NCBI GenBank assembly: GCA_017984755.1
Contig: JAGNYW010000001.1
Location: 1 to 64,000, forward strand
Reading direction: 5' to 3'
From: Methyloversatilis sp.
Lineage (GTDB): Bacteria; Pseudomonadota; Gammaproteobacteria; Burkholderiales; Rhodocyclaceae
DNA length: 64,000 nt
Below the pieces are notes generated by a model, which did no database searches, was not told where the DNA came from, and was given only the letters and a program-made list of their open reading frames with translations. The position numbers and the translations under genes were made by a program. This document shows, in pieces, positions 49,425 to 57,800 of the stretch (the first letter of the stretch is position 1; each line of letters opens with the position of its first letter).

Positions 49425-51104
49425 TCACAGCAAAAGCGCGCACAGCAGCAGGATGTTCAGCAACAGCGAGACGCCGAGCAACAGACGCAGCAGTCGCACG
49501 GACGAACCTTCCAGCAGCGGTGCGCGCCGCGGCATGGTCAGCGGGCGGTGCGCGCCGCGCTCAAGTGCGAGCAGGAATTCGTCGGCGGTTTCGAAGCGGC
49601 TGCCGGGGGTGCGACCGACCGATTTCAGCAGCACTGCCTCCAGCCACTCCGGAACGTCGGGCCGGTATCGGGTAGGGGGAACAGGCTCGCCGAACCGCGG
49701 TTTCTGGAAAGGTTCGATTTCGCCGTACGGGAGGCGCCGCGTCAGCAGTTCGTAAAGCGTCACGCCGACGGCATACAGATCGCTCGATTCGCTGGCAACC
49801 GAGCCCGCAAACAATTCGGGAGCCATGTAGCTGGGCGTGCCCGGGTTGTTGATTTCCCGGAAGTCTTCGCCGTCGGACGCAGCGACGCCGAGGTCGAGCA
49901 CGCGCAGCGTACCGTGGGCATCGAGGTGCAGGTTGTCGGGCTTGATGTCCCGATGAACGATGCCCAGACGGTGCAGCGCGCCGAGCGCGCGCAGCAATGT
50001 GGTGGCCAGTTGCACGACGCGAGTGAAATCGAACTGGTGACCCGCGTCGAGTCTGGCGCGCAGTGTCGCCCCGTCGTGCCAGGTCATCAGGTAATAGAGT
50101 GCGCTGCGTCCCGGGTGGCTGATGACCTGGGGAAAGTGCGGCGACACGACCCGGCGTGCCAGCCATTCCTCATGCACCAGCGCGGCGACGGCATCATCGT
50201 CGGCGACATCTTCGCGCAGCGTCTTCAGCACCATGGTCTCGCCGGTGGCGATGTCTTTCACGCGATAGAGCAGCGTCACGCGCGATGCGTGCAGTACGGC
50301 TTCGACCTGCAGTCCGTCCAGTTCGTCGCCTTCCCGCAGGCGCGTCGGCAGCGCAAGTCCCGATGCTTCGGCCAGACGGTCGCGCAAGGCAGCCTGAGGC
50401 AGCGTGTCGATCGTGACGACGAGTGCCGTGCAGTTGTCGCTGCTGCCCGCCGCCTCGGACTGCATCACCAGTGCCGAAGCCAGGGCGTCGATATCGCCGC
50501 CGCGATCGACGAGCGCCGCGATGCCCGTGTCGCGCAGGGTATTCCACACGCCGTCGCTGAGCAGCACGAAACAGTCGCCGACCTCAAGCTCCCCTTCCGC
50601 GTGATCGACGGCGAGGCGTGGGTCGAGGCCGACCGCGCGATGCAGCACATTCGACAGTTCCGGGTGGGCCCAGGTGTGGTCCTCGGTCAGTTGCGTCAGC
50701 TTGCCGGCACGATGCAGATAGATGCGTGAGTCGCCGACATGGGCGATGTGCCAGCGTGTGCCGCGCAGCACCAGTGCCGACAGCGTGGTCGCCATGCCGG
50801 CGCTTTCGCGCGTGCGTGCCGCATGCGCGATGAGCCAGCGGTTGAGCGCGCCGAGAACGCGATCGATCGACTGCTCGATGCTCCAGGTGTCGGGCGTTGC
50901 GTAGTAGTCATTCAGCAGACCGCGCACCGTGAACTCGGCAGCCTCGCGGCCCTTGGCGTGACCGCCCACGCCATCGGCCAGCGCCAGCAACATGCCCTTG
51001 GCGTCGAGTGTTTCACCGGCCGGTGTGACGGCGCCTGCAAAGTCCTCGTTGCGCGGGCGCAGACCGGTGATCGAGCACTGTCCGATGGATACTTTCAGTG
51101 TCAT
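49425..51104 (-). CDS. PP2C phosphatase-Ser/Thr kinase fusion
   Basis: 559 residues. Residues 1-240 form a PP2C-type phosphatase (GLRPRNEDF, LADGVGGHAKG, AHVGDSRIY, LLSDGVWN, SSDNCTALVV). Residues 260-520 form a Hanks-type kinase with MVLKTLRED (ATP Lys), IVHRDIKPDNLHL (catalytic Asp), VLDLGVAA in place of DFG, and GTPSYMAPELF. A single C-terminal membrane helix follows (LLLGVSLLLNILLLCALLL). Opposed activities in one chain suggest self-limiting signalling. It lies between narK and nasA in the nitrate operon, so transport or reduction of nitrate may be controlled by phosphorylation; this is inference. Confidence 0.9.
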   Translation of the reverse strand: MTLKVSIGQCSITGLRPRNEDFAGAVTPAGETLDAKGMLLALADGVGGHAKGREAAEFTVRGLLNDYYATPDTWSIEQSIDRVLGALNRWLIAHAARTRESAGMATTLSALVLRGTRWHIAHVGDSRIYLHRAGKLTQLTEDHTWAHPELSNVLHRAVGLDPRLAVDHAEGELEVGDCFVLLSDGVWNTLRDTGIAALVDRGGDIDALASALVMQSEAAGSSDNCTALVVTIDTLPQAALRDRLAEASGLALPTRLREGDELDGLQVEAVLHASRVTLLYRVKDIATGETMVLKTLREDVADDDAVAALVHEEWLARRVVSPHFPQVISHPGRSALYYLMTWHDGATLRARLDAGHQFDFTRVVQLATTLLRALGALHRLGIVHRDIKPDNLHLDAHGTLRVLDLGVAASDGEDFREINNPGTPSYMAPELFAGSVASESSDLYAVGVTLYELLTRRLPYGEIEPFQKPRFGEPVPPTRYRPDVPEWLEAVLLKSVGRTPGSRFETADEFLLALERGAHRPLTMPRRAPLLEGSSVRLLRLLLGVSLLLNILLLCALLL

Positions 51105-51119
51105 CGTGTCACGGTCGCG

Positions 51120-52334
51120 TCAGATGCGCGCCGAGGTCAGATGTGCGGCACCCCAGGTCGTGCGCCAGCGTGTCTTGACCCGGGTCAGCCCGATCAGTGC
51201 CAGCACGGCCAGCAGCGCGAACACGACGAAGCCGGTCTGGTAACTGCCGGTCATCTGGCGCGAATAGCCCAGCGATGAAGCGAGATAGAAGCCGCCGATG
51301 CCGCCGGCCATGCCGACCAGACCGGTCATCACGCCGATCTCGCGCCGGAAGCGCTGCGGTACAAGCTGGAACACGGCGCCGTTGCCCATGCCCAGCGCCA
51401 GCATCGCACCTACGAAGACGACCACCGCCATCCAGGCCTGCGGCAGTCCGAAACTGACGCCGAACAGGAAGGCGGCTGCGATGACATACATGACGGTAAG
51501 CGTGCGGATGCCACCGATGCGATCCGCCAGGTTGCCGCCGATCGGGCGCACCAGCGAGCCGGCGAACACGCAGGCGGCGGTGAAGTAGCCCGCCATCTTT
51601 GCATCCAGCCCGTACTGGGTGTTGAAGTAGATGGTCAGTGACGAGGCGAGGCCGACGAAGCCGCCGAAGGTGACGCTGTAGAAGAACATGAACCACCATG
51701 CGTCGCGGTCCTTCAGCACTTTCAGATATTCGGCCATCGTCTTCGGCGGCGGACATTCCGGTGCGTCCTTCGCCACCACGAGGTAGAAGATGAAGACCGC
51801 GACCAGCGGGATCAGTGCGAGACCGAATACATTGACCCAGCCGAAGGCTGCGGCCAGGCCGGGGGCGAACAGCGCCGCCAGCGCGGTGCCCGAATTGCCA
51901 GCCCCGGCGATGCCCAGTGCGGTGCCCTGATGTTCCGGCGGGTACCAGCGCGACGCCAGCGGCAGGGCCACCGCAAAGGCGGCACCGGCGAAACCGAGAA
52001 AGCAGCCCAGCAGCAGTGCCTGTTCATAGCTGTGGATGCCGAACTGCCAGGCGACGAACATCGCGGCGATGACGATGACCTGGCCGATGGCGCCGGCCTT
52101 CTTCGGCTGCAGATGGTCGACCAGCACGCCCATCAGCATGCGCAGCAACGCGCCTGCCAGCACCGGCACGGCAACCATGAAACCCTTCTGGGCGTGTGTG
52201 AGTTGAAGATCCTGGGCGATCTGCACGCCGAGCGGGCCGAGCAGCACCCACACCATGAAGGCGAGATCGAAATATAGAAAGGCGGCAAACAGCGTGGGCG
52301 TGTGGCCAGCCTTGAGAAATGCTTTCCTGTCCAT
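51120..52334 (-). CDS. narK: Nitrate/nitrite transporter (NarK/NasA-type MFS)
   Basis: 404 residues with about 12 membrane helices. The nitrate-nitrite porter signatures are present: GIAGAGNSGTALAALFAPGL and GMGNGAVFQLVPQRF plus GLVGMAGGIGGFYL, the two glycine-rich nitrate motifs in TM5 and TM11, with conserved Arg residues in TM2 and TM8. It takes up nitrate for NasA. ATG 52334 follows a 177-base gap after nirD that holds two hairpins. Confidence 0.92.
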   Translation of the reverse strand: MDRKAFLKAGHTPTLFAAFLYFDLAFMVWVLLGPLGVQIAQDLQLTHAQKGFMVAVPVLAGALLRMLMGVLVDHLQPKKAGAIGQVIVIAAMFVAWQFGIHSYEQALLLGCFLGFAGAAFAVALPLASRWYPPEHQGTALGIAGAGNSGTALAALFAPGLAAAFGWVNVFGLALIPLVAVFIFYLVVAKDAPECPPPKTMAEYLKVLKDRDAWWFMFFYSVTFGGFVGLASSLTIYFNTQYGLDAKMAGYFTAACVFAGSLVRPIGGNLADRIGGIRTLTVMYVIAAAFLFGVSFGLPQAWMAVVVFVGAMLALGMGNGAVFQLVPQRFRREIGVMTGLVGMAGGIGGFYLASSLGYSRQMTGSYQTGFVVFALLAVLALIGLTRVKTRWRTTWGAAHLTSARI

Positions 52335-52423
52335 CGGCGGATGACCTCCCCGGTATCAGTCCGGTCTGCGCGCGTCTTTGCAGGCAGCCGTTCTTCGGGA
52401 TTGCAGTGAATGAAATGAGTGAG

Positions 52424-52491
52424 CCGTGGAGCATCGCTCCGCGGCGCACCGGTAATCGTGTGCAGGTTGGGCGAGCGAAGCGACGCTCAAC
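52424..52491. repeat. Two adjacent palindromes between nirD and narK
   Basis: Stem one (52424-52444) is CCGTGGAGC/GCTCCGCGG with a three-base loop; stem two (52466-52491) is GTTGGGCG/CGCTCAAC. Each has one G-T wobble. They look like REP-type intercistronic elements and may mark an mRNA processing or stabilising site between nirBD and the rest of the operon. Confidence 0.5.
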
Positions 52492-52511
52492 CAGCGGGCG
52501 TGCGCATTGGC

Positions 52512-52823
52512 TCAGGTCTTCAGCAGCACCTGCCCCCGTTCGACCTTCACTTCGAAGCTGCGCGTGCAGCCGACGTCCGGTGCGACGGCCGCGCCGGAGC
52601 CGAGTTGTATCTTCCAGCTGTGCAGCGGGCAGGTGACGGTGTCGCCGTGCACGATGCCCTGCGACAACGGTCCGCCCTTGTGCGGACACTTGTCATGTAC
52701 CGCGAACACCTGCGCATCGTTGCGGAAGATGGCGATGTCGCCGGTGTCGCTGCGCACGACGCGCGAGCCCAGGTGGGGAATGTCTTCAAGCGCGCAGACC
52801 GGCGCCCAGTCGGAATTCGTCAT
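52512..52823 (-). CDS. nirD: Assimilatory nitrite reductase small subunit NirD
   Basis: 103 residues of a Rieske-type domain. The cluster motifs are kept: CPHKGGPL and CPLHSWKI (Cys-X-His and Cys-X2-His), which is noteworthy because some NirD proteins have lost them. It partners NirB in NADH-dependent reduction of nitrite to ammonium. ATG 52823 is preferred over the ATG at 52844, which falls in the upstream repeat stretch. Confidence 0.9.
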   Translation of the reverse strand: MTNSDWAPVCALEDIPHLGSRVVRSDTGDIAIFRNDAQVFAVHDKCPHKGGPLSQGIVHGDTVTCPLHSWKIQLGSGAAVAPDVGCTRSFEVKVERGQVLLKT

Positions 52824-52916
52824 TTTCTCAGCCTCAAGATTCAAGATTCAAAGTTGCAAGCTGAAAACCGGTGCTTTTCCTTGCACCTTGCATATCTTTC
52901 AACTTGCATCTGCTTT
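52824..52916. repeat. AT-rich spacer with short direct repeats between nirB and nirD
   Basis: The 93-base gap contains repeated units of the types TCAAGATTCAA and CTTGCA in several copies and is far richer in A and T than its surroundings. It is probably non-coding. It may come from slippage or an inserted small repeat. Confidence 0.5.
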
Positions 52917-55385
52917 TCAGGCCTGCATGGCCTGACGGATGGCGATGGTGCGGAATTCGCGGCCCAGTTCCGATTTCGTATCGGCCTGTGCGCGTTCCAG
53001 CCACGGGTCCTTGTAGTCCTGCAGCGCAAACAGCAGGCGTTCGTAAAGCGCCTTCCGGTTTTCCGCGTCCTCGACCACCTTGCCCTTCACGTAGTCGAGA
53101 CCGACGCGGTCGATGTAGTGCACCGTGCGCTCCAGATACCAGCCTTCTTCGCGGTAAAGCTGCAGGAAGGCGCCCGAGTACTCCATCACTTCGTCGTCGT
53201 CGCTCACCTTGCAGAAGTACTGCGCCACCTCGGTCTTGATGCCGCCGTTGCCGGCAACGTAGATCTCGTAGCCCGATTCGACGCCGATCACGCCCACGTC
53301 CTTGATGCCGGCTTCGGCGCAGTTGCGCGGACAGCCGGACACGGCGAGCTTCACCTTGTGCGGGCTGTACATGCCGAACAGCATCTTTTCCAGCTTCACG
53401 CCCAGACTCATCGACAGCTGGGTGCCAAAGCGGCAGTGCTCGGCGCCGACGCAGGTCTTCACGGTGCGCAGGCTCTTGCCGTAGGCGTGGCCGGACACCA
53501 TGCCGGCCTGCGACAGGTCGGCCCACATCGCCGGCAGGTCGTCCTTCTTCACGCCCAGCAGGTCGATGCGCTGACCACCGGTCACCTTCACCGTCGGCAC
53601 CTGGTATTTCTCGGCCGCATCGGCGATGGCACGCAGTTCGCCCGGCGTGGTCAGGCCGCCCCACATGCGCGGCACCACCGAATAGGTGCCGTCCTTCTGG
53701 ATGTTGGCGTGCGCGCGCTCGTTGATGTAGCGGCTCTGCGGATCGTCCTTCGCCTCGTGCGGCCAGCTCGACTGCACGTAGTAATTGAGCGCCGGGCGGC
53801 ATGAAGCGCACCCGTTCGGCGTCTTCCACTGCAGTTCGCGCATCACGGTCGGGATGTCGATGAAGTGGCGGTCGCGGATCGCGGCGCGCACATCGCCGTG
53901 GTTCATGTCGGTGCAGCCGCAAATCGCCTTTGAGGTGGAACTGGCCGGCGTGTAGGCGCCGCCGATGCACGAAGCGAGTATCTGTTCGACCAGGCCGGTG
54001 CATGAACCGCAGGAGCTGGACGCCTTGGTGTGCTTGCGCACGTCGTCGAGCGAAAACAGGCCCTTCTCCTTGATTGCCTTGACGATGGTGCCCTTGCATA
54101 CGCCATTGCAGCCGCACACTTCGGCCGTGTCCGGCATCGCAGCGGCCTGGGTCTGGCCCTTGTGTCCCACGTCGCCCAGATGGTTCTGGCCGAACATCAG
54201 GTGGTCGCGCACGGCGTGGATGTCCTGACCGTCCTTGATCAGCTGGAAATACCAGGCGCCGTCGGCCGTGTCACCGTAGAGACAGGCGCCCACCAGCCGT
54301 TCGCCTTCGAGCACCAGCCGCTTGTAGATGCCGCCCGACGGATCGTGCAGCACGATGTCGTCGCAGCCCGGACCGCCGGTAAAGTTGCCGGCCGAGAACA
54401 CGTCGATGCCGGTGACCTTGAGCTTGGTCGAGGTGACCGACCCCTTGTAGGTGCCGATGCCGTAATGCGCGAGGTGGTTGGCACACACCTTGGCCTGTTC
54501 GAACAGCGGTGCCACCAGGCCGTAGGCGATGCCACGGTGGCTGACGCATTCGCCGACCGCGTAGATCTTCGGGTCGTAGGTCTGCATCGTGTCGTTGGCG
54601 ACGATGCCGCGGTTGCAGTGGATGCCGGCCGCCTCTGCCAGCGTCGTGTTCGGGCGAATGCCTGCGGCCATCACGACCAGATCGGCCGGAATCGTTTCGC
54701 CGCTCTTGAAGCGCACCGCCGACACCCGGCCATCCGGTCCGGCGATCAGCGACTCGGTCTGCTTCTCCAGCAGGAAGGCGAGGCCCTTCTTCTCCAGCGA
54801 GGCCTGCAGCATGTCCGCCGATGGCCGGTCGAGCTGGCGTTCCATGATCCACGGCGCCAGATGCACAACGGTCACCTGCATGCCGCGCAAAGCCAGGCCG
54901 TTGGCGGCCTCCAGTCCAAGCAGGCCGGCGCCGATCACCACGGCATGCCGATGGTTCGCTGCGGCATCGATCATGGCGTCGGTGTCGGCGATGTCGCGAT
55001 ACGCGATCACGCCCGGCAGGTCCTTGCCCGACACCGGCAGGATGAAGGGGTTGGAGCCGGTGGCCAGCAAGAGGCGGTCGTACTCCGCCTCGGTACCATC
55101 CTCGGCCACCACCTTGCGGGCGATGCGGTCGATCTTCACGACCTTCTTGCCGGCGTGCAGCGTGATGTCGTTGTCGCGGTACCAGTCCCAGTCATTCAGG
55201 ATGATGTCCTGAACGGTCATTTCACCGGCCAGAACCGGCGACAGCAGGATGCGGTTGTAGTTGGGGTGCGGCTCGGCGCCGAACACCGTGATGTCGTACA
55301 TCCCCGGTGCGATCTTGAGCAGCTCTTCGAGCGTGCGGCAACCTGCCATTCCGTTGCCGACCATGACCAGACGTTTCTTTTGCAT
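52917..55385 (-). CDS. nirB: Assimilatory nitrite reductase large subunit NirB
   Basis: 822 residues, usual length. The FAD/NADH part is at the N-terminus (LVMVGNGMAGCRTLEELL, LLLATGSNPF, VVIGAGLLGLEAANGLALRG), followed by a BFD-like [2Fe-2S] region (CGCNGVCKGT, SCGSCTGLVEQ) and a siroheme/[4Fe-4S] domain (VKTCVGAEHCRFGTQLS, AVSGCPRNCAEAG). It reduces nitrite to ammonium in the cytoplasm. First gene of the nirBD-narK-kinase-nasA operon; its leader and promoter region carry nitrogen-control signals. AGGA lies nine bases before ATG 55385. Confidence 0.95.
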   Translation of the reverse strand: MQKKRLVMVGNGMAGCRTLEELLKIAPGMYDITVFGAEPHPNYNRILLSPVLAGEMTVQDIILNDWDWYRDNDITLHAGKKVVKIDRIARKVVAEDGTEAEYDRLLLATGSNPFILPVSGKDLPGVIAYRDIADTDAMIDAAANHRHAVVIGAGLLGLEAANGLALRGMQVTVVHLAPWIMERQLDRPSADMLQASLEKKGLAFLLEKQTESLIAGPDGRVSAVRFKSGETIPADLVVMAAGIRPNTTLAEAAGIHCNRGIVANDTMQTYDPKIYAVGECVSHRGIAYGLVAPLFEQAKVCANHLAHYGIGTYKGSVTSTKLKVTGIDVFSAGNFTGGPGCDDIVLHDPSGGIYKRLVLEGERLVGACLYGDTADGAWYFQLIKDGQDIHAVRDHLMFGQNHLGDVGHKGQTQAAAMPDTAEVCGCNGVCKGTIVKAIKEKGLFSLDDVRKHTKASSSCGSCTGLVEQILASCIGGAYTPASSTSKAICGCTDMNHGDVRAAIRDRHFIDIPTVMRELQWKTPNGCASCRPALNYYVQSSWPHEAKDDPQSRYINERAHANIQKDGTYSVVPRMWGGLTTPGELRAIADAAEKYQVPTVKVTGGQRIDLLGVKKDDLPAMWADLSQAGMVSGHAYGKSLRTVKTCVGAEHCRFGTQLSMSLGVKLEKMLFGMYSPHKVKLAVSGCPRNCAEAGIKDVGVIGVESGYEIYVAGNGGIKTEVAQYFCKVSDDDEVMEYSGAFLQLYREEGWYLERTVHYIDRVGLDYVKGKVVEDAENRKALYERLLFALQDYKDPWLERAQADTKSELGREFRTIAIRQAMQA

Positions 55386-55489
55386 AGTCCGATTCCTGCA
55401 AACAAACTGACCGCAAATCGTGCGGCCTGCGATCCCGTCGTGGTTTCCGCGAGTCACCGGCCGTCGTTTCCGGACCGCGTGGACGCGCG

Positions 55490-55525
55490 AAAACCCGTGC
55501 CTGCATCATCGCTGGCACCGTCGGG
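55490..55525 (-). terminator. Leader terminator upstream of nirB
   Basis: On the minus strand the arms CCC-GACG-GTGCC and GGCACGGG pair (eight pairs, a four-base bulge, 12-base loop) and are followed by TTTTC. It lies about 105 bases before nirB and 13 bases after the second leader hairpin, where an antitermination target is expected. Confidence 0.5.
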
Positions 55526-55538
55526 TATTCCTTTTCAG

Positions 55539-55600
55539 GACCGGCTCACGCCGGTCGTCGATTACCTGTTGCCGGCCGGAATCCCTTCATTGGGAGTCCG
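55539..55600 (-). promoter_or_regulatory. Candidate ANTAR-type two-hairpin leader of nirB
   Basis: Minus strand, in transcription order: hairpin one CGGACTCCC-AATGAA-GGGATTCCG (55577-55600) with a six-base loop having A at position 1 and G at 4, the ANTAR consensus, and one internal mismatch. A 20-base linker follows, then hairpin two GACCGG-CGTGAG-CCGGTC (55539-55556). Its loop has G4 but C instead of A at position 1. NasR/NasT proteins bind such pairs to stop termination in nitrate operons. No nasT is in the window. Confidence 0.5.
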
Positions 55601-55909
55601 ATCCGCCTGCTTCATGGCCACGGCCGCATGGAATCCATGCGATGCCGAAGTGTCGGTTGCTGCGCGTCATTCACCGATGCGCAGCGTTCAAGGGGTGCGG
55701 GCAAGGCCACGCGTCGTTATGTTTCGGACGTTTTCAGCGATCCCGAGCCGGCCCGGGCACGATGCAGCGTTGCATCGCTTGTGCCCAGACTGTTATCGGC
55801 GATGGTCGGGCAGCGGAGCTGCGTGACCGGAGCGTCGATGGCACGGACTTGAAAAAGACCTGTTGCCCGTCGGGCCTTTATGCTCGCCCGACGTGGTGAC
55901 TTGATGGAA

Positions 55910-55925
55910 AGCAAGAAAGTTGCCA
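55910..55925 (-). promoter_or_regulatory. Predicted sigma-54 promoter of the nirB operon
   Basis: The minus strand reads TGGCAACTTTCTTGCT against TGGCACN5TTGCW, one mismatch, with GG and GC ten bases apart. It points to nirB and implies a leader of about 510 bases containing the hairpins above. Confidence 0.65.
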
Positions 55926-56042
55926 GGTACGGCCCGCCAGCCCGAACAGAGCTTGTGCGTCTGCAATGCACTGATTCTAAGAGACAAAAATTCAAGCTTT
56001 CTTTTTTCGATGCGTGACATGCGAAGGGCCTGCATGTGGCTT

Positions 56043-56059
56043 TGCACGATTCCGGTGCA
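56043..56059. promoter_or_regulatory. NtrC-like binding site
   Basis: TGCACG-ATTCC-GGTGCA matches the NtrC enhancer TGCACCN5GGTGCA with one mismatch. It lies about 120 bases upstream of the sigma-54 promoter, the typical enhancer distance. Confidence 0.6.
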
Positions 56060-56114
56060 GGAAACTCTCTCGGAGGTGCGTAAAGAAACGCAACCGGAGG
56101 TCGTTAATCAGCTC

Positions 56115-56273
56115 ATGAACGACCGTGCAATTTCAACAGCTTATGACAAACACAGCACGCGCCGGCATGCACTGGCCTGGTGCGTGTTCGCCGGCTGGCT
56201 GCTGTCGGCCGGTGGCATGTTGCTGGTTCACATGCAGCAGAACCCGCCGGGTGTCTGCGCTACACGAAGCTGA
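56115..56273 (+). CDS. Possible 52-residue single-span membrane protein
   Basis: An ATG 11 bases after CGGAGG opens a short frame with one clear hydrophobic helix ([22 protein letters not shown]) flanked by a basic N-terminal part (HSTRRH). It ends 26 bases before the chemoreceptor gene. It may be a small membrane protein cotranscribed with it, or chance. Confidence 0.35.
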   Translation: MNDRAISTAYDKHSTRRHALAWCVFAGWLLSAGGMLLVHMQQNPPGVCATRS

Positions 56274-56299
56274 CTTACCCAGCCACCCAGGATACCGAC

Positions 56300-57787
56300 A
56301 TGAACGATCACGTCCTCCATTCTTCCAACGTCCGCGCCGACAAGGTGATGCTCGCCACCGGCGCGCTGGGCGCTCTTGTGTGCATGGCGATCGGTGCCAC
56401 GACGGGCGGGCTTCTCACCGCCCTTCTGGTCGGCGTTCCGGCCAGCCTGGTGCCATTCGCGCTGTACCGGATGCTTCCCGGGTCGCTGGTGTCGAGGCTG
56501 GCCTGCGCAAGCGCCTTCATGGTGTTCGCGGCATTGCTCATCCAGCTCACCGGCGGCATGGCCGAAGCGCACTTCAGCATCTTCGTGCTGCTTGCCTTCC
56601 TGCTCTACTACCGTGACTGGCGGCCCGTCGTGGTGGCTGCCGCACTGATCGCGGTGCATCACCTCACCTTCAACTTCATGCAGGCGGCCGATCTGGGCGT
56701 ATTCGTCTTCAGCACCGGCGCCAACTTCAATACCGTGCTGGTGCATGCCGCCTTCGTCGTTGTCGAAGCGGGCCTGCTCGTCTACATGTCCATCGGCCTG
56801 CGCAGCGAAGCCATGCAGGCAGCACGTGTGGGCGAAGCGGCTGAACGGATCGGGTCGGGCGACCTGGCGTCGGTCATCACGTCCGGTGCCGGCATGCCGC
56901 TTCTGGCTGCGATGGAAACAATGCGCAACCGGCTGGCGCAGACGATCAGCCTGCTCGTTACGGAATCAGCCAGCGCACAGAAGGTGGCCGATGCACTGGT
57001 GGTGAATTCGGAACATGTCACTGCAGCGACCGGCCAGCAGAGCGAGGCGACACAGCGCATGGCTTCGGCCGTGCAGGAACTGACGGCATCGATCCAGCAG
57101 ATTGCGCAGAACGCCGAGGAAGCGAGCGAGCGCGTGCGGCGCAGCGGTCAGTCGGCCGATCACGGTGTGTCCGTGATGGACAACCTCGCCGGTGAAATAC
57201 GCCAGACCGGCGAGGCGATTCACGACGTCGAAACCAGCATGCAGCAGATCGGCGCGCAGTTCGAAAACGTCAAGTCCATCGTTGCCCTGATCAAGGACAT
57301 CGCCGATCAGACCAACCTGCTGGCGCTCAACGCCGCCATCGAAGCGGCCCGGGCGGGTGAGCAGGGACGCGGTTTTGCGGTGGTTGCCGACGAAGTGCGC
57401 AAGCTTGCGGAACGCACGCGACTGGCGACCGAAGACATCGCACGCACGGTGGACAGCATGCAGGCGAGCAAGGACAGCGCGCTCAGCAGTGTGGCGAACA
57501 CGGTCAGCACCGCTCAGCGCGGGGTCGATCAGGTCGGTGAAGTCAGCGAATCGATCGCCTCGGTGTCGTCGGAAATCAGCGCGATGATGACCATCGTGGT
57601 CGGTATTTCCGAATCGATGAAGGAACAGACCCAGGCCGCTACCGACATTGCGGCCGGTGTCGAGCAGGTTGCCGCGCTGGCGGACAGCACGGCAGCGACT
57701 GCAGCCGAGGACCGCGCCACTGCAGCGCGACTCAACGCGATGGCGCAATCGCTGGTCGACGCAGGCAGTCAGTTCAGAGTGCGCTGA
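56300..57787 (+). CDS. Methyl-accepting chemotaxis protein with a polytopic N-terminal domain
   Basis: 495 residues. The N-terminal ~170 residues hold about five or six membrane helices with conserved histidines ([33 protein letters not shown]), instead of the usual two helices and periplasmic sensor. A HAMP-like region and the signalling hairpin follow, with the tip [40 protein letters not shown] intact. It probably senses something within or near the membrane. AGGA precedes ATG 56300. The ligand is unknown. Confidence 0.88.
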   Translation: MNDHVLHSSNVRADKVMLATGALGALVCMAIGATTGGLLTALLVGVPASLVPFALYRMLPGSLVSRLACASAFMVFAALLIQLTGGMAEAHFSIFVLLAFLLYYRDWRPVVVAAALIAVHHLTFNFMQAADLGVFVFSTGANFNTVLVHAAFVVVEAGLLVYMSIGLRSEAMQAARVGEAAERIGSGDLASVITSGAGMPLLAAMETMRNRLAQTISLLVTESASAQKVADALVVNSEHVTAATGQQSEATQRMASAVQELTASIQQIAQNAEEASERVRRSGQSADHGVSVMDNLAGEIRQTGEAIHDVETSMQQIGAQFENVKSIVALIKDIADQTNLLALNAAIEAARAGEQGRGFAVVADEVRKLAERTRLATEDIARTVDSMQASKDSALSSVANTVSTAQRGVDQVGEVSESIASVSSEISAMMTIVVGISESMKEQTQAATDIAAGVEQVAALADSTAATAAEDRATAARLNAMAQSLVDAGSQFRVR

Positions 57788-57800
57788 GCGTGCGGCGCCT

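Noticed and set aside
55420-55899. A 159-codon frame in the nirB upstream region on the plus strand.
   Set aside because: Arg/Cys-rich composition without a domain, and it overlaps the leader hairpins and terminator of nirB.
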